Positions 1 through 7,212 of a stretch of 14,478 bases of DNA are shown piece by piece. The DNA comes from Chlorobiota bacterium (GTDB taxonomy: Bacteria > Bacteroidota > Ignavibacteria > Ignavibacteriales > Ignavibacteriaceae). Both the position numbers and the translations under genes were made by a program. The DNA is taken from assembly GCA_008363265.1 (NCBI GenBank), contig RHKR01000079.1, positions 1 to 14,478 on the forward strand, read 5' to 3'. The notes under the pieces are model-generated. The model did not search any database. It was not told the DNA's origin and worked only from the letters and a program-made list of their open reading frames with translations. The stretch's first letter is position 1, and every line of letters begins with the position of its first letter.

Positions 1-1
1 T

Positions 2-970
2 ATCTTCACCCGTGAAGATCTTGAGTATGACAAGAGTTACAAAGTCAGGATCGAACCGGGAATAGAGGATATGAGCGGAAATCTCTCAACCACTCCTTTC
101 GAGTTCGTATTTAGACGCGATTGGGTTGCTCAGGTTACTACCACTCCCGTCGATCTTTTCGAAAGCGGTATCTCCAACTGGTGGGTGCCTCAGCAGTCGG
201 GTTCGACCACGGGCATTCTGACCGATACAACCAACATCTACACCGATGGAGTTTTCATCAACCACGGTTCGGGCAGCGCGAAATCGATGAAAATGACCTA
301 CGGATGGGACCCCCTCGCCAATCAGTGGCTGATACGCGAATACTTCGGAGCAACTTCGCCGACAATCTCCGGTACACTGTTCAGTTTCATCGAAGCGATG
401 GTTTTCGGCGACGGAAGCGGCAACAAGTTCCGATTCTGCCTCAATGACGGCGGCACGGGCGGCCATGAAGTAAATCTGTGGAAAACTATAGACTGGTACG
501 GATGGAAAATGGTCAGGTGGGACCTTCAAAACGATACCGTCGGCTCATGGATCGGTAACGGTACACTGGAGCCTCCTTTCGGATTCGACAGTTTCCAACT
601 TACCTGGACACCCGGCAAAAAGAATATCGGAACACTCTATTTCGACGACCTGCAGTTCGCGTCCCATGTTATGGTGGGTGTGGAAGAAGAACTTTCGGGC
701 ACTCCGGCTTCGTATTCTTTATCCCAAAACTTCCCCAACCCCTTCAATCCCGTAACCGTTATCCGGTACGCGTTACCTGTTGCGGGTGACGTAGAGGTTA
801 GCGTTTACAACACACTGGGCCAGAAGGTCAGAAGCCTTGTTGAAGGTTACAAGGAAGCGGGCAATTATCAGGTGTCTTTCGACGCGGCTGACCTGCCGAG
901 CGGAATGTACCTCTATGAACTCCGTTCGGGCGGTTTCTCTTCTGTGAAGAAGATGATATTGATGAAGTAA
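2..970 (+). CDS. T9SS-secreted multidomain protein, 3' part only
   Basis: The frame is open from base 2, so the gene starts upstream of the window; the ATG at 71 is internal and 322 codons are visible. The first residues (YKVRIEPGIEDMSGN, then FEFVFRRDW) look like the end of a Big_5/SbsA-type Ig-like domain. About 160 residues follow with the style of a carbohydrate-binding or concanavalin-like beta-sandwich (YFDDLQF near the end), not assigned to a family. The last ~85 residues are a classic type A T9SS C-terminal sorting domain: SLSQNFPNPFNPVTVIRY, VYNTLGQKV, LPSGMYLYEL and a terminal KKMILMK. This domain targets the protein across the outer membrane, where it is normally removed or used for surface attachment. 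Secretion is well supported; the catalytic or binding role is unknown because the N-terminal part is missing. Confidence 0.9.
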   Translation: MFTREDLEYDKSYKVRIEPGIEDMSGNLSTTPFEFVFRRDWVAQVTTTPVDLFESGISNWWVPQQSGSTTGILTDTTNIYTDGVFINHGSGSAKSMKMTYGWDPLANQWLIREYFGATSPTISGTLFSFIEAMVFGDGSGNKFRFCLNDGGTGGHEVNLWKTIDWYGWKMVRWDLQNDTVGSWIGNGTLEPPFGFDSFQLTWTPGKKNIGTLYFDDLQFASHVMVGVEEELSGTPASYSLSQNFPNPFNPVTVIRYALPVAGDVEVSVYNTLGQKVRSLVEGYKEAGNYQVSFDAADLPSGMYLYELRSGGFSSVKKMILMK

Positions 971-992
971 CCCTTCCGGAAATATTTAAAGC

Positions 993-1028
993 AAAAAGAG
1001 CGCGGCCATCATCAACCGCGCTCTTTTT
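993..1028. terminator. Bidirectional intrinsic terminator
   Basis: A perfect 13-bp stem (AAAAAGAGCGCGG at 993-1005 against CCGCGCTCTTTTT at 1016-1028) encloses a 10-nt loop. Its GC-rich core is flanked by A-run and T-run, so it reads as a rho-independent terminator on both strands. It lies between the convergent ends of the T9SS gene (970) and the Hsp20 gene (1050) and should serve both. Confidence 0.9.
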
Positions 1029-1049
1029 GATTTATTTTTTGAGAGGTGA

Positions 1050-1460
1050 CTATTTTATTTCGATCGTTTTTGGTTTGATCCGCTCGTGTTTCGCGAGTCT
1101 GAGGATCAACTGACCGTCTTCGAATGAGGCGTCGACATTCTCGGTGTCGATCGAATCGGCTACCTTGAACTTGCGGTAGAAGTTGCCGGTGTTGATCTCC
1201 TTCAGGAGGATCTTCCTGTTCTCGAACTTTGCCCTCTCGATCCTTCCCATGATCACGAGGTTACCGTTCTCGAGTTTTATCCTTACATCATCCTTCTTTA
1301 CTCCCGGCATTGAGGCGACCACGAAGAAGGCTTCATCATCTTCGAGGAGGTTAACCTCGGGGAGTATCCAGTTCTCTTTGTCGAATGCCTCTTTCCAGGT
1401 GTCCTCGGTAACTTTTACCATTGACTCATCATTAACTGTTTTATTCAATTCCTTTGACAT
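1050..1460 (-). CDS. Small heat shock protein, Hsp20 family (second of pair)
   Basis: A 136-residue ATP-independent holdase expected to bind unfolding proteins in the cytoplasm. The alpha-crystallin domain spans about residues 35-125, with MPGVKKDDV at 51-59, a GNFYRKFKV strand at 92-100 and the conserved A-x-F-x-x-G-x-L signature (ASFEDGQLIL, 111-120). The C-terminal IEI (133-135) is the IxI/V anchoring motif used in oligomer assembly. An AGGAG ribosome-binding site precedes the ATG, and the start lies 19 bp after the stop of the upstream hsp20, so the two form one transcription unit. It is clearly diverged from its partner (different N-terminal arm, more charged), which suggests hetero-oligomers or division of labour rather than a recent duplication. 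Confidence 0.93.
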   Translation of the reverse strand: MSKELNKTVNDESMVKVTEDTWKEAFDKENWILPEVNLLEDDEAFFVVASMPGVKKDDVRIKLENGNLVIMGRIERAKFENRKILLKEINTGNFYRKFKVADSIDTENVDASFEDGQLILRLAKHERIKPKTIEIK

Positions 1461-1479
1461 GGTTTTGCTCCTTTCGCGT

Positions 1480-1911
1480 TTATTTTATTTCAATGCTTTT
1501 GTTTGTTTCGGGTTCTTTCTCGGCTTTCTTCAGTGAGACGGTAAGAATTCCGTCGGCGAATGAAGCCTCGATGCTGTTTCTGTCAACTTCGAACGGCATC
1601 TTGAAACTGCGCTTGAACGAACCGGATATCCTCTCGCTTATGAAGTAACGGGTGTTCTCATCGGTTGCCAGCTTCTTTTCTCCCTCAACGGTGATCGTGT
1701 TCTCAACAACGGTCAGTTTGATATCCTCTTTTTTAAGACCGGGGAGCTCGAGGTGGATGCCTACCACGCCATCCCTCTCGGTTATATCAGCTCTTGGGCT
1801 GAAAACTGCCGGCTTCGAAAAAGCAGAGTTGATCTCTCTTTCGAGTGAATCAGCAATCGCGTTGCTCATTCTTAACATCTCTTTCATTGGATTATAGACC
1901 AGTGTTCTCAT
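1480..1911 (-). CDS. Small heat shock protein, Hsp20 family (first of pair)
   Basis: A 143-residue small heat-shock chaperone. The N-terminal arm (residues 1-38, VYNPMKEMLRM then a helix) leads into an alpha-crystallin domain at about 40-130. Hallmarks are LELPGLKKEDI (54-64), ERISGSFKRSFKMP (93-106) and ASFADGILTVSL (117-128); the C-terminal SIEIK carries the IxI motif. A good AGGAGA ribosome-binding site (minus strand, 1919-1924) precedes the ATG by 7 nt. It is the promoter-proximal gene of the hsp20 pair. The upstream DNA carries a sigma-54-like promoter and a repeated upstream site, so expression is probably inducible through an enhancer-binding protein rather than by a sigma-32 type system; that regulatory reading is inference. 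Confidence 0.94.
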   Translation of the reverse strand: MRTLVYNPMKEMLRMSNAIADSLEREINSAFSKPAVFSPRADITERDGVVGIHLELPGLKKEDIKLTVVENTITVEGEKKLATDENTRYFISERISGSFKRSFKMPFEVDRNSIEASFADGILTVSLKKAEKEPETNKSIEIK

Positions 1912-1969
1912 TGTTTTATCTCCTGTGGTTAATTTCTTAATTGGTTGTTGAACTCTTTGGCATATATAC

Positions 1970-1985
1970 TACAAAGAGCGTGCCA
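1970..1985 (-). promoter_or_regulatory. Candidate sigma-54 (-24/-12) promoter for hsp20 pair
   Basis: On the minus strand this reads TGGCACG-CTCT-TTGTA against the RpoN consensus TGGCACG-N4-TTGCA. The -24 half is perfect, GG-to-G spacing is the required 10 nt, and only the C of the -12 GC is replaced by T. Predicted transcription start is near 1959, giving a ~48-nt leader before the ATG at 1911. A 7-bp inverted repeat (CTCTTTG 1953-1959, CAAAGAG 1972-1978) overlaps the -12 box and start site and could be an extra operator. Confidence 0.6.
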
Positions 1986-2039
1986 AACAGAAAACTTGCC
2001 GAAAAACAGGTTTTTATGTTGAAGTGCTGCCAGAACATC

Positions 2040-2116
2040 GTCAATATGGCAGATAAAATGTCAAATAATTTCTGCAATTCTGACATACGCTGTCATTATG
2101 GCAGATAAGATGACAA
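2040..2116. repeat. Tandem upstream activator sites (two 25-bp direct repeats)
   Basis: Bases 2040-2064 and 2092-2116 match at 22 of 25 positions (shared core TATGGCAGATAA) and lie exactly 52 bp apart, about five helical turns, so both present the same face. The second copy sits inside an inverted repeat TGTCAT (2091-2096) / ATGACA (2110-2115). Further inverted TGnCA pairs occur nearby: CTGCCA 2027-2032 with TGGCAG 2047-2052, and TGACA 2081-2085 with TGTCA 2091-2095. The copies centre about 93 and 145 bp upstream of the predicted sigma-54 start, the usual enhancer distance. They also lie within 105 bp of the divergent cyclase gene and may serve it. Confidence 0.65.
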
Positions 2117-2140
2117 TTTCTTCTTTTGTGATCTGAGGAT

Positions 2141-4384
2141 TTGATAATTCGGGTCAATTTGCGCAATTTGGTATCCACAGTCTTATTTTTTTTTGAAAGT
2201 GACTATTTGCTGTTCAGAAGCCGTTACTCGATAAAGACCCTCCTGATAACCGGAATGGTGCTGATCATCATGCAGGCCGGAGCGCATTTCCTGTTCGAAC
2301 TGTCCGGGAACTCGCTCGACAACAAGGCCGGTGATCTGATCTACCGCTACGCGAACGAAAACGGCGCGACCCCCCAACCTTCGCCCAGGGTGGTGTTTCT
2401 GAACATAAACGACCTCACATACGAGTACCTCAGATCAAACCAGCTTGACCGGAAATTCCTCGCGACAGCGATGAACGAGCTCTCATCGTTCTCACCTGAC
2501 GCTGTAATGTTTGATATCATCTTTGCACGTCCTTCAGACGCAGTTTCCGATTCCATTTTTGCCGCCGCGCTTTCTGACGCGGGAAATATCTGCCTGCCTG
2601 CCGGGTTTTCGGCGACACTTGAGAAGCATGGCGGTATTGAGAAGGAAGGGGTTTACTACAGGAGACTGATGGATGAGTTCAGGATATTCCCGAAAGAGGT
2701 GGGGACCGGGAATCCCTTCCACGCCGGCAGGGGAATGGTTCAGGATGATCAGTTCTCGGCGGCAGCCGCCACTTCGGGACACATAACAGCTCTTTCCGAG
2801 TCGGACGGCGTCTACAGATTCTACCCCCTGGTACTGAAACTCGACAGCGGTTACATACCGACATCAACCGTTGCGATGTTCTGCCGGATGTACGATGTTG
2901 AACCTGACAGTATCGTGATAAAGTGGGGTGAAAGCCTGACGATCCCAGCCCTGAAAGAGAGCAAACTTGAGAAAGATGTGGTGATCCCGATCGATGAACA
3001 CGGACAAACTTACATCCCGTACCCTGTGAAGTGGCAGGAAGACAAGAGAAAAATGGAGATCAGAAATTTCATCACAAGGTCGTCTGATCCCGAACTGACC
3101 GATGAACTGACTTCGTTTTATGAGGGAAATGTTGTATTTGTGGGCGATGTTTCAACGGGTATTTCGGACTCCGGACCCACAACGCTAGACAACGCGGCAC
3201 CGCTCGTTGTGATCCACGCGGCGCTTATGAACGCGCTGCTTACCGGTTCCTTTTTTAAGACATTTAAAGATTCATGGTTCCTCTTTGTGGTGGTTGTGGC
3301 AACCGCGCTCCTGGGTCTGCTTTCCCTCTTCAAGAACGGACTTTATTTCCACACGCTGTTCGGAATCCTGATCCTGGTATCGTTTCCATTCTCCTATTTT
3401 CTCGTGACTGAACGGGTGATATTCCCGATGATCACTTTTCAGGCGAACATTCTTGTAGCGTATCTCGCGCTTCTCGTCACGGTTCAATACACGGCGGCGA
3501 AGGAGCAGTCGTTCATCAAGTCGGCATTCTCAAGATACCTTTCACCAACTGTTGTGGACAGGCTGATCGATAACCCCGAGAGCCTCAAACTCGGCGGCGA
3601 GGAGAGGGAACTTACGGTTCTGTTCTCCGACATCGCGGGTTTCACAACCATTTCGGAAACCATAAAACCTGCCGAACTCGTGAAGATGCTAAATGAATAC
3701 TTCACCGAGATGACCCGGATTGTAACGAATAACGGTGGAATAATCGACAAATTCATCGGTGACGCAATAATGGCCGAATTTGGCGCACCGCTTCACTTCG
3801 ACGGGCATGCTGTTTCGGCGGTGAAAGCCGCGCTTGAGATGCAGAGGAAGTGCGATGAGCTCAATCTGCGGAGGACCAATCCCGCGCAACCTGAGATCCG
3901 GATGAGAGTCGGCATCAATACAGGAGGAGTGATCCTCGGAAACATGGGTTCGCAGCAGGTGTTCGATTACACCGTTGTGGGTGATACGGTAAATCTTGCA
4001 TCAAGACTCGAAGGGGCCGGTAAGCTGTACGGAGTAAATATCATGATCTCCGAACCGGTCCACGATCAGATCAAGGCTACCGGTATCCACACGCGTGTTC
4101 TGGATATTATCAAGGTAAAGGGAAAAAACAAGTCTGTAAAAGTTTTCGAAGTTATCTCAGATGAAAATTTCAGGGCTTTCGGGGATTACTTCAACACCTT
4201 TGATGAGGCCCTGCAACTCTACTTTGTAAAAAGTTTTGAAAAGAGTGAGGCGCTCTTCACGAAGTGCCTCGAACTGAAGCCGGGTGATCCCGCTTCTGCC
4301 GAATTCCTCCGCCGCATCTCATACTTGAAAGTTGACCCACCGTCTGCTGACTGGGACGGTTCATTCACAATGAAGGAAAAATAA
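2141..4384 (+). CDS. CHASE2-domain class III adenylate cyclase
   Basis: A membrane receptor-type cyclase making cAMP from ATP. A first transmembrane helix (about 33-50) is followed by a periplasmic CHASE2 sensor (about 55-370; RVVFLNINDLTYEYLR, MFDIIFARPS, VVFVGDVSTGISD). Three membrane helices (about 378-397, 402-421, 427-450) and a cytosolic class III catalytic domain (about 485-665) come next. Catalytic residues are intact: metal-binding D497 and D541, adenine-recognising K537 with T611, and transition-state N618 and R622. The K/T pair resembles cyanobacterial-type adenylate cyclases rather than guanylate cyclases. The last ~75 residues form a TPR-like helical tail. The start is uncertain: TTG at 2141 has GAGG placed too close; TTG at 2159 or 2168 is possible, whereas ATG 2255 would cut into the first membrane helix. 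It is divergent from the hsp20 pair and followed 75 bp later by the TPR/CHAT-like gene. Confidence 0.9.
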   Translation: MIIRVNLRNLVSTVLFFFESDYLLFRSRYSIKTLLITGMVLIIMQAGAHFLFELSGNSLDNKAGDLIYRYANENGATPQPSPRVVFLNINDLTYEYLRSNQLDRKFLATAMNELSSFSPDAVMFDIIFARPSDAVSDSIFAAALSDAGNICLPAGFSATLEKHGGIEKEGVYYRRLMDEFRIFPKEVGTGNPFHAGRGMVQDDQFSAAAATSGHITALSESDGVYRFYPLVLKLDSGYIPTSTVAMFCRMYDVEPDSIVIKWGESLTIPALKESKLEKDVVIPIDEHGQTYIPYPVKWQEDKRKMEIRNFITRSSDPELTDELTSFYEGNVVFVGDVSTGISDSGPTTLDNAAPLVVIHAALMNALLTGSFFKTFKDSWFLFVVVVATALLGLLSLFKNGLYFHTLFGILILVSFPFSYFLVTERVIFPMITFQANILVAYLALLVTVQYTAAKEQSFIKSAFSRYLSPTVVDRLIDNPESLKLGGEERELTVLFSDIAGFTTISETIKPAELVKMLNEYFTEMTRIVTNNGGIIDKFIGDAIMAEFGAPLHFDGHAVSAVKAALEMQRKCDELNLRRTNPAQPEIRMRVGINTGGVILGNMGSQQVFDYTVVGDTVNLASRLEGAGKLYGVNIMISEPVHDQIKATGIHTRVLDIIKVKGKNKSVKVFEVISDENFRAFGDYFNTFDEALQLYFVKSFEKSEALFTKCLELKPGDPASAEFLRRISYLKVDPPSADWDGSFTMKEK

Positions 4385-4459
4385 GGGATTCCCTTTCTCC
4401 TCTCCGATAGTTAGATTTCCTTTCTGTAATTTTAAAAATTCTTAAACTAACCGGTGCCA

Positions 4460-6304
4460 ATGAAGCGTACAACACTTCTCCTCTTGATTCTATTTACATT
4501 CACCCTTTACTCCCAGAGTTACAGGGAGCTTAACAACAGAGTGCAAAACTACTTTTCCCAGGGTCAGTTCGGTATAGCGATGGTCTTCGCCGAGCAGGCC
4601 GCGGAGCAGGCGAAAAAGGAGTTTGGTGAAAGCGACACCAACTATGCAAAGGCTCTCAACAATCTCGCGATGATCTATCAGAGACGGCTACGATTCCTCG
4701 ACGCTGAGAGGACCTTCCTGAAAACCCTTAAGATCAAGGAGAAGGCCTCCGGTGCCATGAACTACTCCTTCACTACAACCCTGGTTAACCTGGGTGATCT
4801 TCACAAGTCGAGAAAGAATTACGTAAAAGCCCTCGAGTATTATATGCTTGCTGAGAATATCGACAAGCAGATCATGGGGACGGAGAATGAAGTGTACGCC
4901 GCAGATCTGGCCAACATCGGCAGAATGAGTTTCTACATCGACGATATCCCGAACGCGATCAATTACATCGCCAACTCGATCAAGATCAGGGAGAAGGTAC
5001 GGGGGAAGGATGATGCCATCTATGCCATTAATCAGATCAGTCTCGCTGATGTATTCGCGAAAACAGGTGACTTCAAACGGGCTGACTCACTTTACAAGTC
5101 GGGTCTCAAGATACTCACTTACAAGGTCGGCACCCCTCATCCTGCTTTTCTCGGTGGACTAAGGCAGCTCGCAATGCTTTACAAGGATGCGGGCAACCTT
5201 ACGATCGCCGATTCCCTCATTTTCAACGGACTCAGCATAGCGGAGCCGCGCTACACTAAAAAAAGCCAGGTCTTCCTCGATTTTCTAAGTGACTATGCCA
5301 CAATAAAAATGATGCAGGGCGATCTCGTAAAGGCAGAGGAGTACGGAATCGAAGTGTATCAGGGGTTAAAGGAGTTATACGACGGAATTAATCCGGCTCT
5401 CAACAGGGCGACACTTCACCTCGCAAAAGTTTTCTTCAGACAGGGGAGAATGGATGAGGCAGGTGTAATGCTTGCAGAGTTTTTCGGACGGTGCCTCGAT
5501 ATCCGGCAGTTCCTCTATCCGGGACTTCCTGTCCCCGATATTCAGGAGGTCGAAAAAGAGGCCCAGGAAGCATTCGGACTCTACAACTCGATATACATGA
5601 CCCGGATGGGATCAAATGACGAAGTAAGGCATCTGGCATTCAATAATTATCTGATCCTCTCATCACTTCATCCCGGCAAGTTCTGGTTCGCGAAAACAAA
5701 ACTGGACGGCGCGTACCTTACGGAAGGTGAGAGTGATTATGTTTTCTGGCTCAGACATGCCGAGTATTATGCAGGTTTAAGACTTCTTTCAAAGAAGGAT
5801 CTGGTAGCCTGGAACGAGAGTCTGGATACCATTTATAACGCGGTGAGTTCAACCGCTCCTCTGTTGGCAAAGGACACTCTTTTTTCTTCCACGTATTACA
5901 AACTTAATTTCGAGTGGGAGGAATACCGGAAATCACTTACGGCTGATGAAGCAACTGTTGTAATTCTGCGAGGTGAGGTGAATACCGGCGAGTATCCGGG
6001 AGAGATAGCTTACGCGGCACTTGTTCTTAAAGGGGGTGAAAATGATGATCCTGAACTGATCATGCTAAAGAACGGAAATGATCTCGAGGAGAAGGTTTTC
6101 AAGGAATACATGAAATCGGATAAAACCACCAGGGGCAGTAAATATTTCGAGAGCCTGTTCGGCGAGATCGATGCAGCTGTCGCGGGCAAAAAGAAACTCC
6201 ACTTCAAAAGATCCGGAATTTACAAGGATTTTGAACTGGAGCTTCTTTTCGACCCCGCGAAGGGGAAAACCTTAGGGCAGCTGTATCAGATATTTTCCGA
6301 GTAG
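4460..6304 (+). CDS. Exported TPR protein with truncated CHAT-like C-terminus
   Basis: A signal peptide (MKRTTLLLLILFTFTLYSQS) is followed by a long array of paired helices at about residues 20-345. These are tetratricopeptide repeats of the kinesin-light-chain/TPR_12 type (KALNNLAMIYQRRLRFLDAE, TLVNLGDLHKSRKNYVKALE). A second helical region (about 360-495) precedes a stretch typical of the entry to CHAT protease domains: LTADEATVVILRG, AYAALVLKGG, then KLHFKRSGIYKDFELELLFD. In active relatives this last segment carries SPDG and runs on about 150 residues to the catalytic His and Cys; here it reads KRSG and the protein stops after QIFSE. It therefore lacks the protease dyad and is probably a scaffold or a decayed protease. 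ATG 4460 is preferred over GTG 4454 because it gives the cleaner signal peptide. The 3' end overlaps the convergent cas6 by 19 bp. Confidence 0.85.
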   Translation: MKRTTLLLLILFTFTLYSQSYRELNNRVQNYFSQGQFGIAMVFAEQAAEQAKKEFGESDTNYAKALNNLAMIYQRRLRFLDAERTFLKTLKIKEKASGAMNYSFTTTLVNLGDLHKSRKNYVKALEYYMLAENIDKQIMGTENEVYAADLANIGRMSFYIDDIPNAINYIANSIKIREKVRGKDDAIYAINQISLADVFAKTGDFKRADSLYKSGLKILTYKVGTPHPAFLGGLRQLAMLYKDAGNLTIADSLIFNGLSIAEPRYTKKSQVFLDFLSDYATIKMMQGDLVKAEEYGIEVYQGLKELYDGINPALNRATLHLAKVFFRQGRMDEAGVMLAEFFGRCLDIRQFLYPGLPVPDIQEVEKEAQEAFGLYNSIYMTRMGSNDEVRHLAFNNYLILSSLHPGKFWFAKTKLDGAYLTEGESDYVFWLRHAEYYAGLRLLSKKDLVAWNESLDTIYNAVSSTAPLLAKDTLFSSTYYKLNFEWEEYRKSLTADEATVVILRGEVNTGEYPGEIAYAALVLKGGENDDPELIMLKNGNDLEEKVFKEYMKSDKTTRGSKYFESLFGEIDAAVAGKKKLHFKRSGIYKDFELELLFDPAKGKTLGQLYQIFSE

Positions 6305-7098
6305 GAACTGTCGTAAAGGTGATCAGCCATTCCGAGCCCAAGATAGGTTTTTTCGCCAAAACCGGCGATGAAACCTGCCCTGATCAGATTCGGGTCACCC
6401 ATCAGTGTACAGGGTGACAGAATCCCTATCACATCCATGGGCTTTGCCTTCGGATTCTCGATACATATCTTTTTAGTGATCCTCTGGTGCTTGTTGGTGT
6501 AATCCTGATCCCAGATAATATGGAGAGGACCCGGCTGGTAACCGGGATTTTTCGATATTATCTTGTATTTCTCGATCAGGTTATCACGAAGAAGTGTATC
6601 CAGTTCGAACTTGTCCTCGGGCCTCAGAAAGTACACCCGTTCCTTCTGGTTCACGAAACGGAACGTCGAAAGTACGAGCGGGCTCAGGAATATGAACCTC
6701 ATCTCGGAACTGAATGATGTTTCAGGAACAAAGTCAAGCTTTATCCCTTTCAGACCGATCTCCTCACCCTCTATCCTAATCAGCAGTTCTTTCTTTACCG
6801 ATGCGGCCAGCTGGTCGAAATCGAGAAAATCCTGTAAAATAGGGAAAGAGACATGGATATAGGCCTTCGGTGAAACCAATTGGATCATCGGACCCGACAT
6901 TTTCATTTTTTCGAAGCGTAACGAAAAGGTGAAAAGGTCGAATTTTTTTGGATCCAGCTGGTATCCGTTATCCTTAATAAAATCAACGAACTTTGGTGTG
7001 CCGACCTTCAGCAGTTTTCTTATCGCTGAAGAGATCCCGTAGTTGTAGTTGACTGACAATTTTTTTGGTTCAAATTGAACCGCAATTCTGATTCGCAT
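6286..7098 (-). CDS. cas6: CRISPR-associated endoribonuclease Cas6-like, orphan
   Basis: A 270-residue protein with Cas6 layout. The N-terminal ferredoxin-like fold shows NYNYGISSAIRKLL (17-30), DNGY (43-46) and LFTFSLRF (55-62). The middle has the LSPLVLSTFRF strand (138-148) and NLIEKYKI (173-180). The C-terminal glycine-rich RNA-binding loop is GFGEKTYLGLGM (246-257). Cas6 cuts pre-crRNA at the 3' side of the repeat stem. The position where many family members have the general-base histidine (LHDxGY) here reads IKDNGY, giving K42, and the first 80 residues contain no histidine. Activity may be altered or rely on other residues, as in some non-His Cas6 proteins. No CRISPR array, cas1/cas2 or effector gene lies within the window; the nearest upstream gene is an outer-membrane protein. 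The ribosome-binding site is weak. Confidence 0.85.
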   Translation of the reverse strand: MRIRIAVQFEPKKLSVNYNYGISSAIRKLLKVGTPKFVDFIKDNGYQLDPKKFDLFTFSLRFEKMKMSGPMIQLVSPKAYIHVSFPILQDFLDFDQLAASVKKELLIRIEGEEIGLKGIKLDFVPETSFSSEMRFIFLSPLVLSTFRFVNQKERVYFLRPEDKFELDTLLRDNLIEKYKIISKNPGYQPGPLHIIWDQDYTNKHQRITKKICIENPKAKPMDVIGILSPCTLMGDPNLIRAGFIAGFGEKTYLGLGMADHLYDSSYSENI

Positions 7099-7136
7099 GG
7101 ATCCCGCACCGAATTGTGATTAAAATGATTAAATAT

Positions 7137-7174
7137 TATTGTTGGCCGATTGAAGAGGGCAATCAGGAACAATA
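7137..7174. other. Interrupted hairpin between barrel gene and cas6
   Basis: TATTGTT (7137-7143) pairs with AACAATA (7168-7174), and after a small internal loop GATTG (7148-7152) pairs with CAATC (7160-7164), leaving a 7-nt loop. It lies in the AT-rich 114-bp gap between the stop of the barrel gene and the cas6 start. It has no T-run on the minus strand, so it is a weak terminator candidate or simply a leader structure for cas6. Confidence 0.3.
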
Positions 7175-7212
7175 TTAATAACTCGTACAAAAATAAAAAA
7201 ATTTGTCAATAA

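Noticed and set aside
1953..1978. CIRCE-type HrcA operator at the hsp20 promoter
   Set aside because: The 7-bp inverted repeat CTCTTTG/CAAAGAG does not match the CIRCE sequence TTAGCACTC-N9-GAGTGCTAA.
4385..4400. Terminator after the cyclase gene
   Set aside because: AAGGG-ATT-CCCTT is only a 5-bp stem without a following T-run.
4460..7098. Type III-E (Craspase-like) system: TPR-CHAT next to Cas6
   Set aside because: The TPR protein has a signal peptide and would be exported, its CHAT part lacks the catalytic region, it is convergent to cas6, and no Cas7-11-like gene is present.
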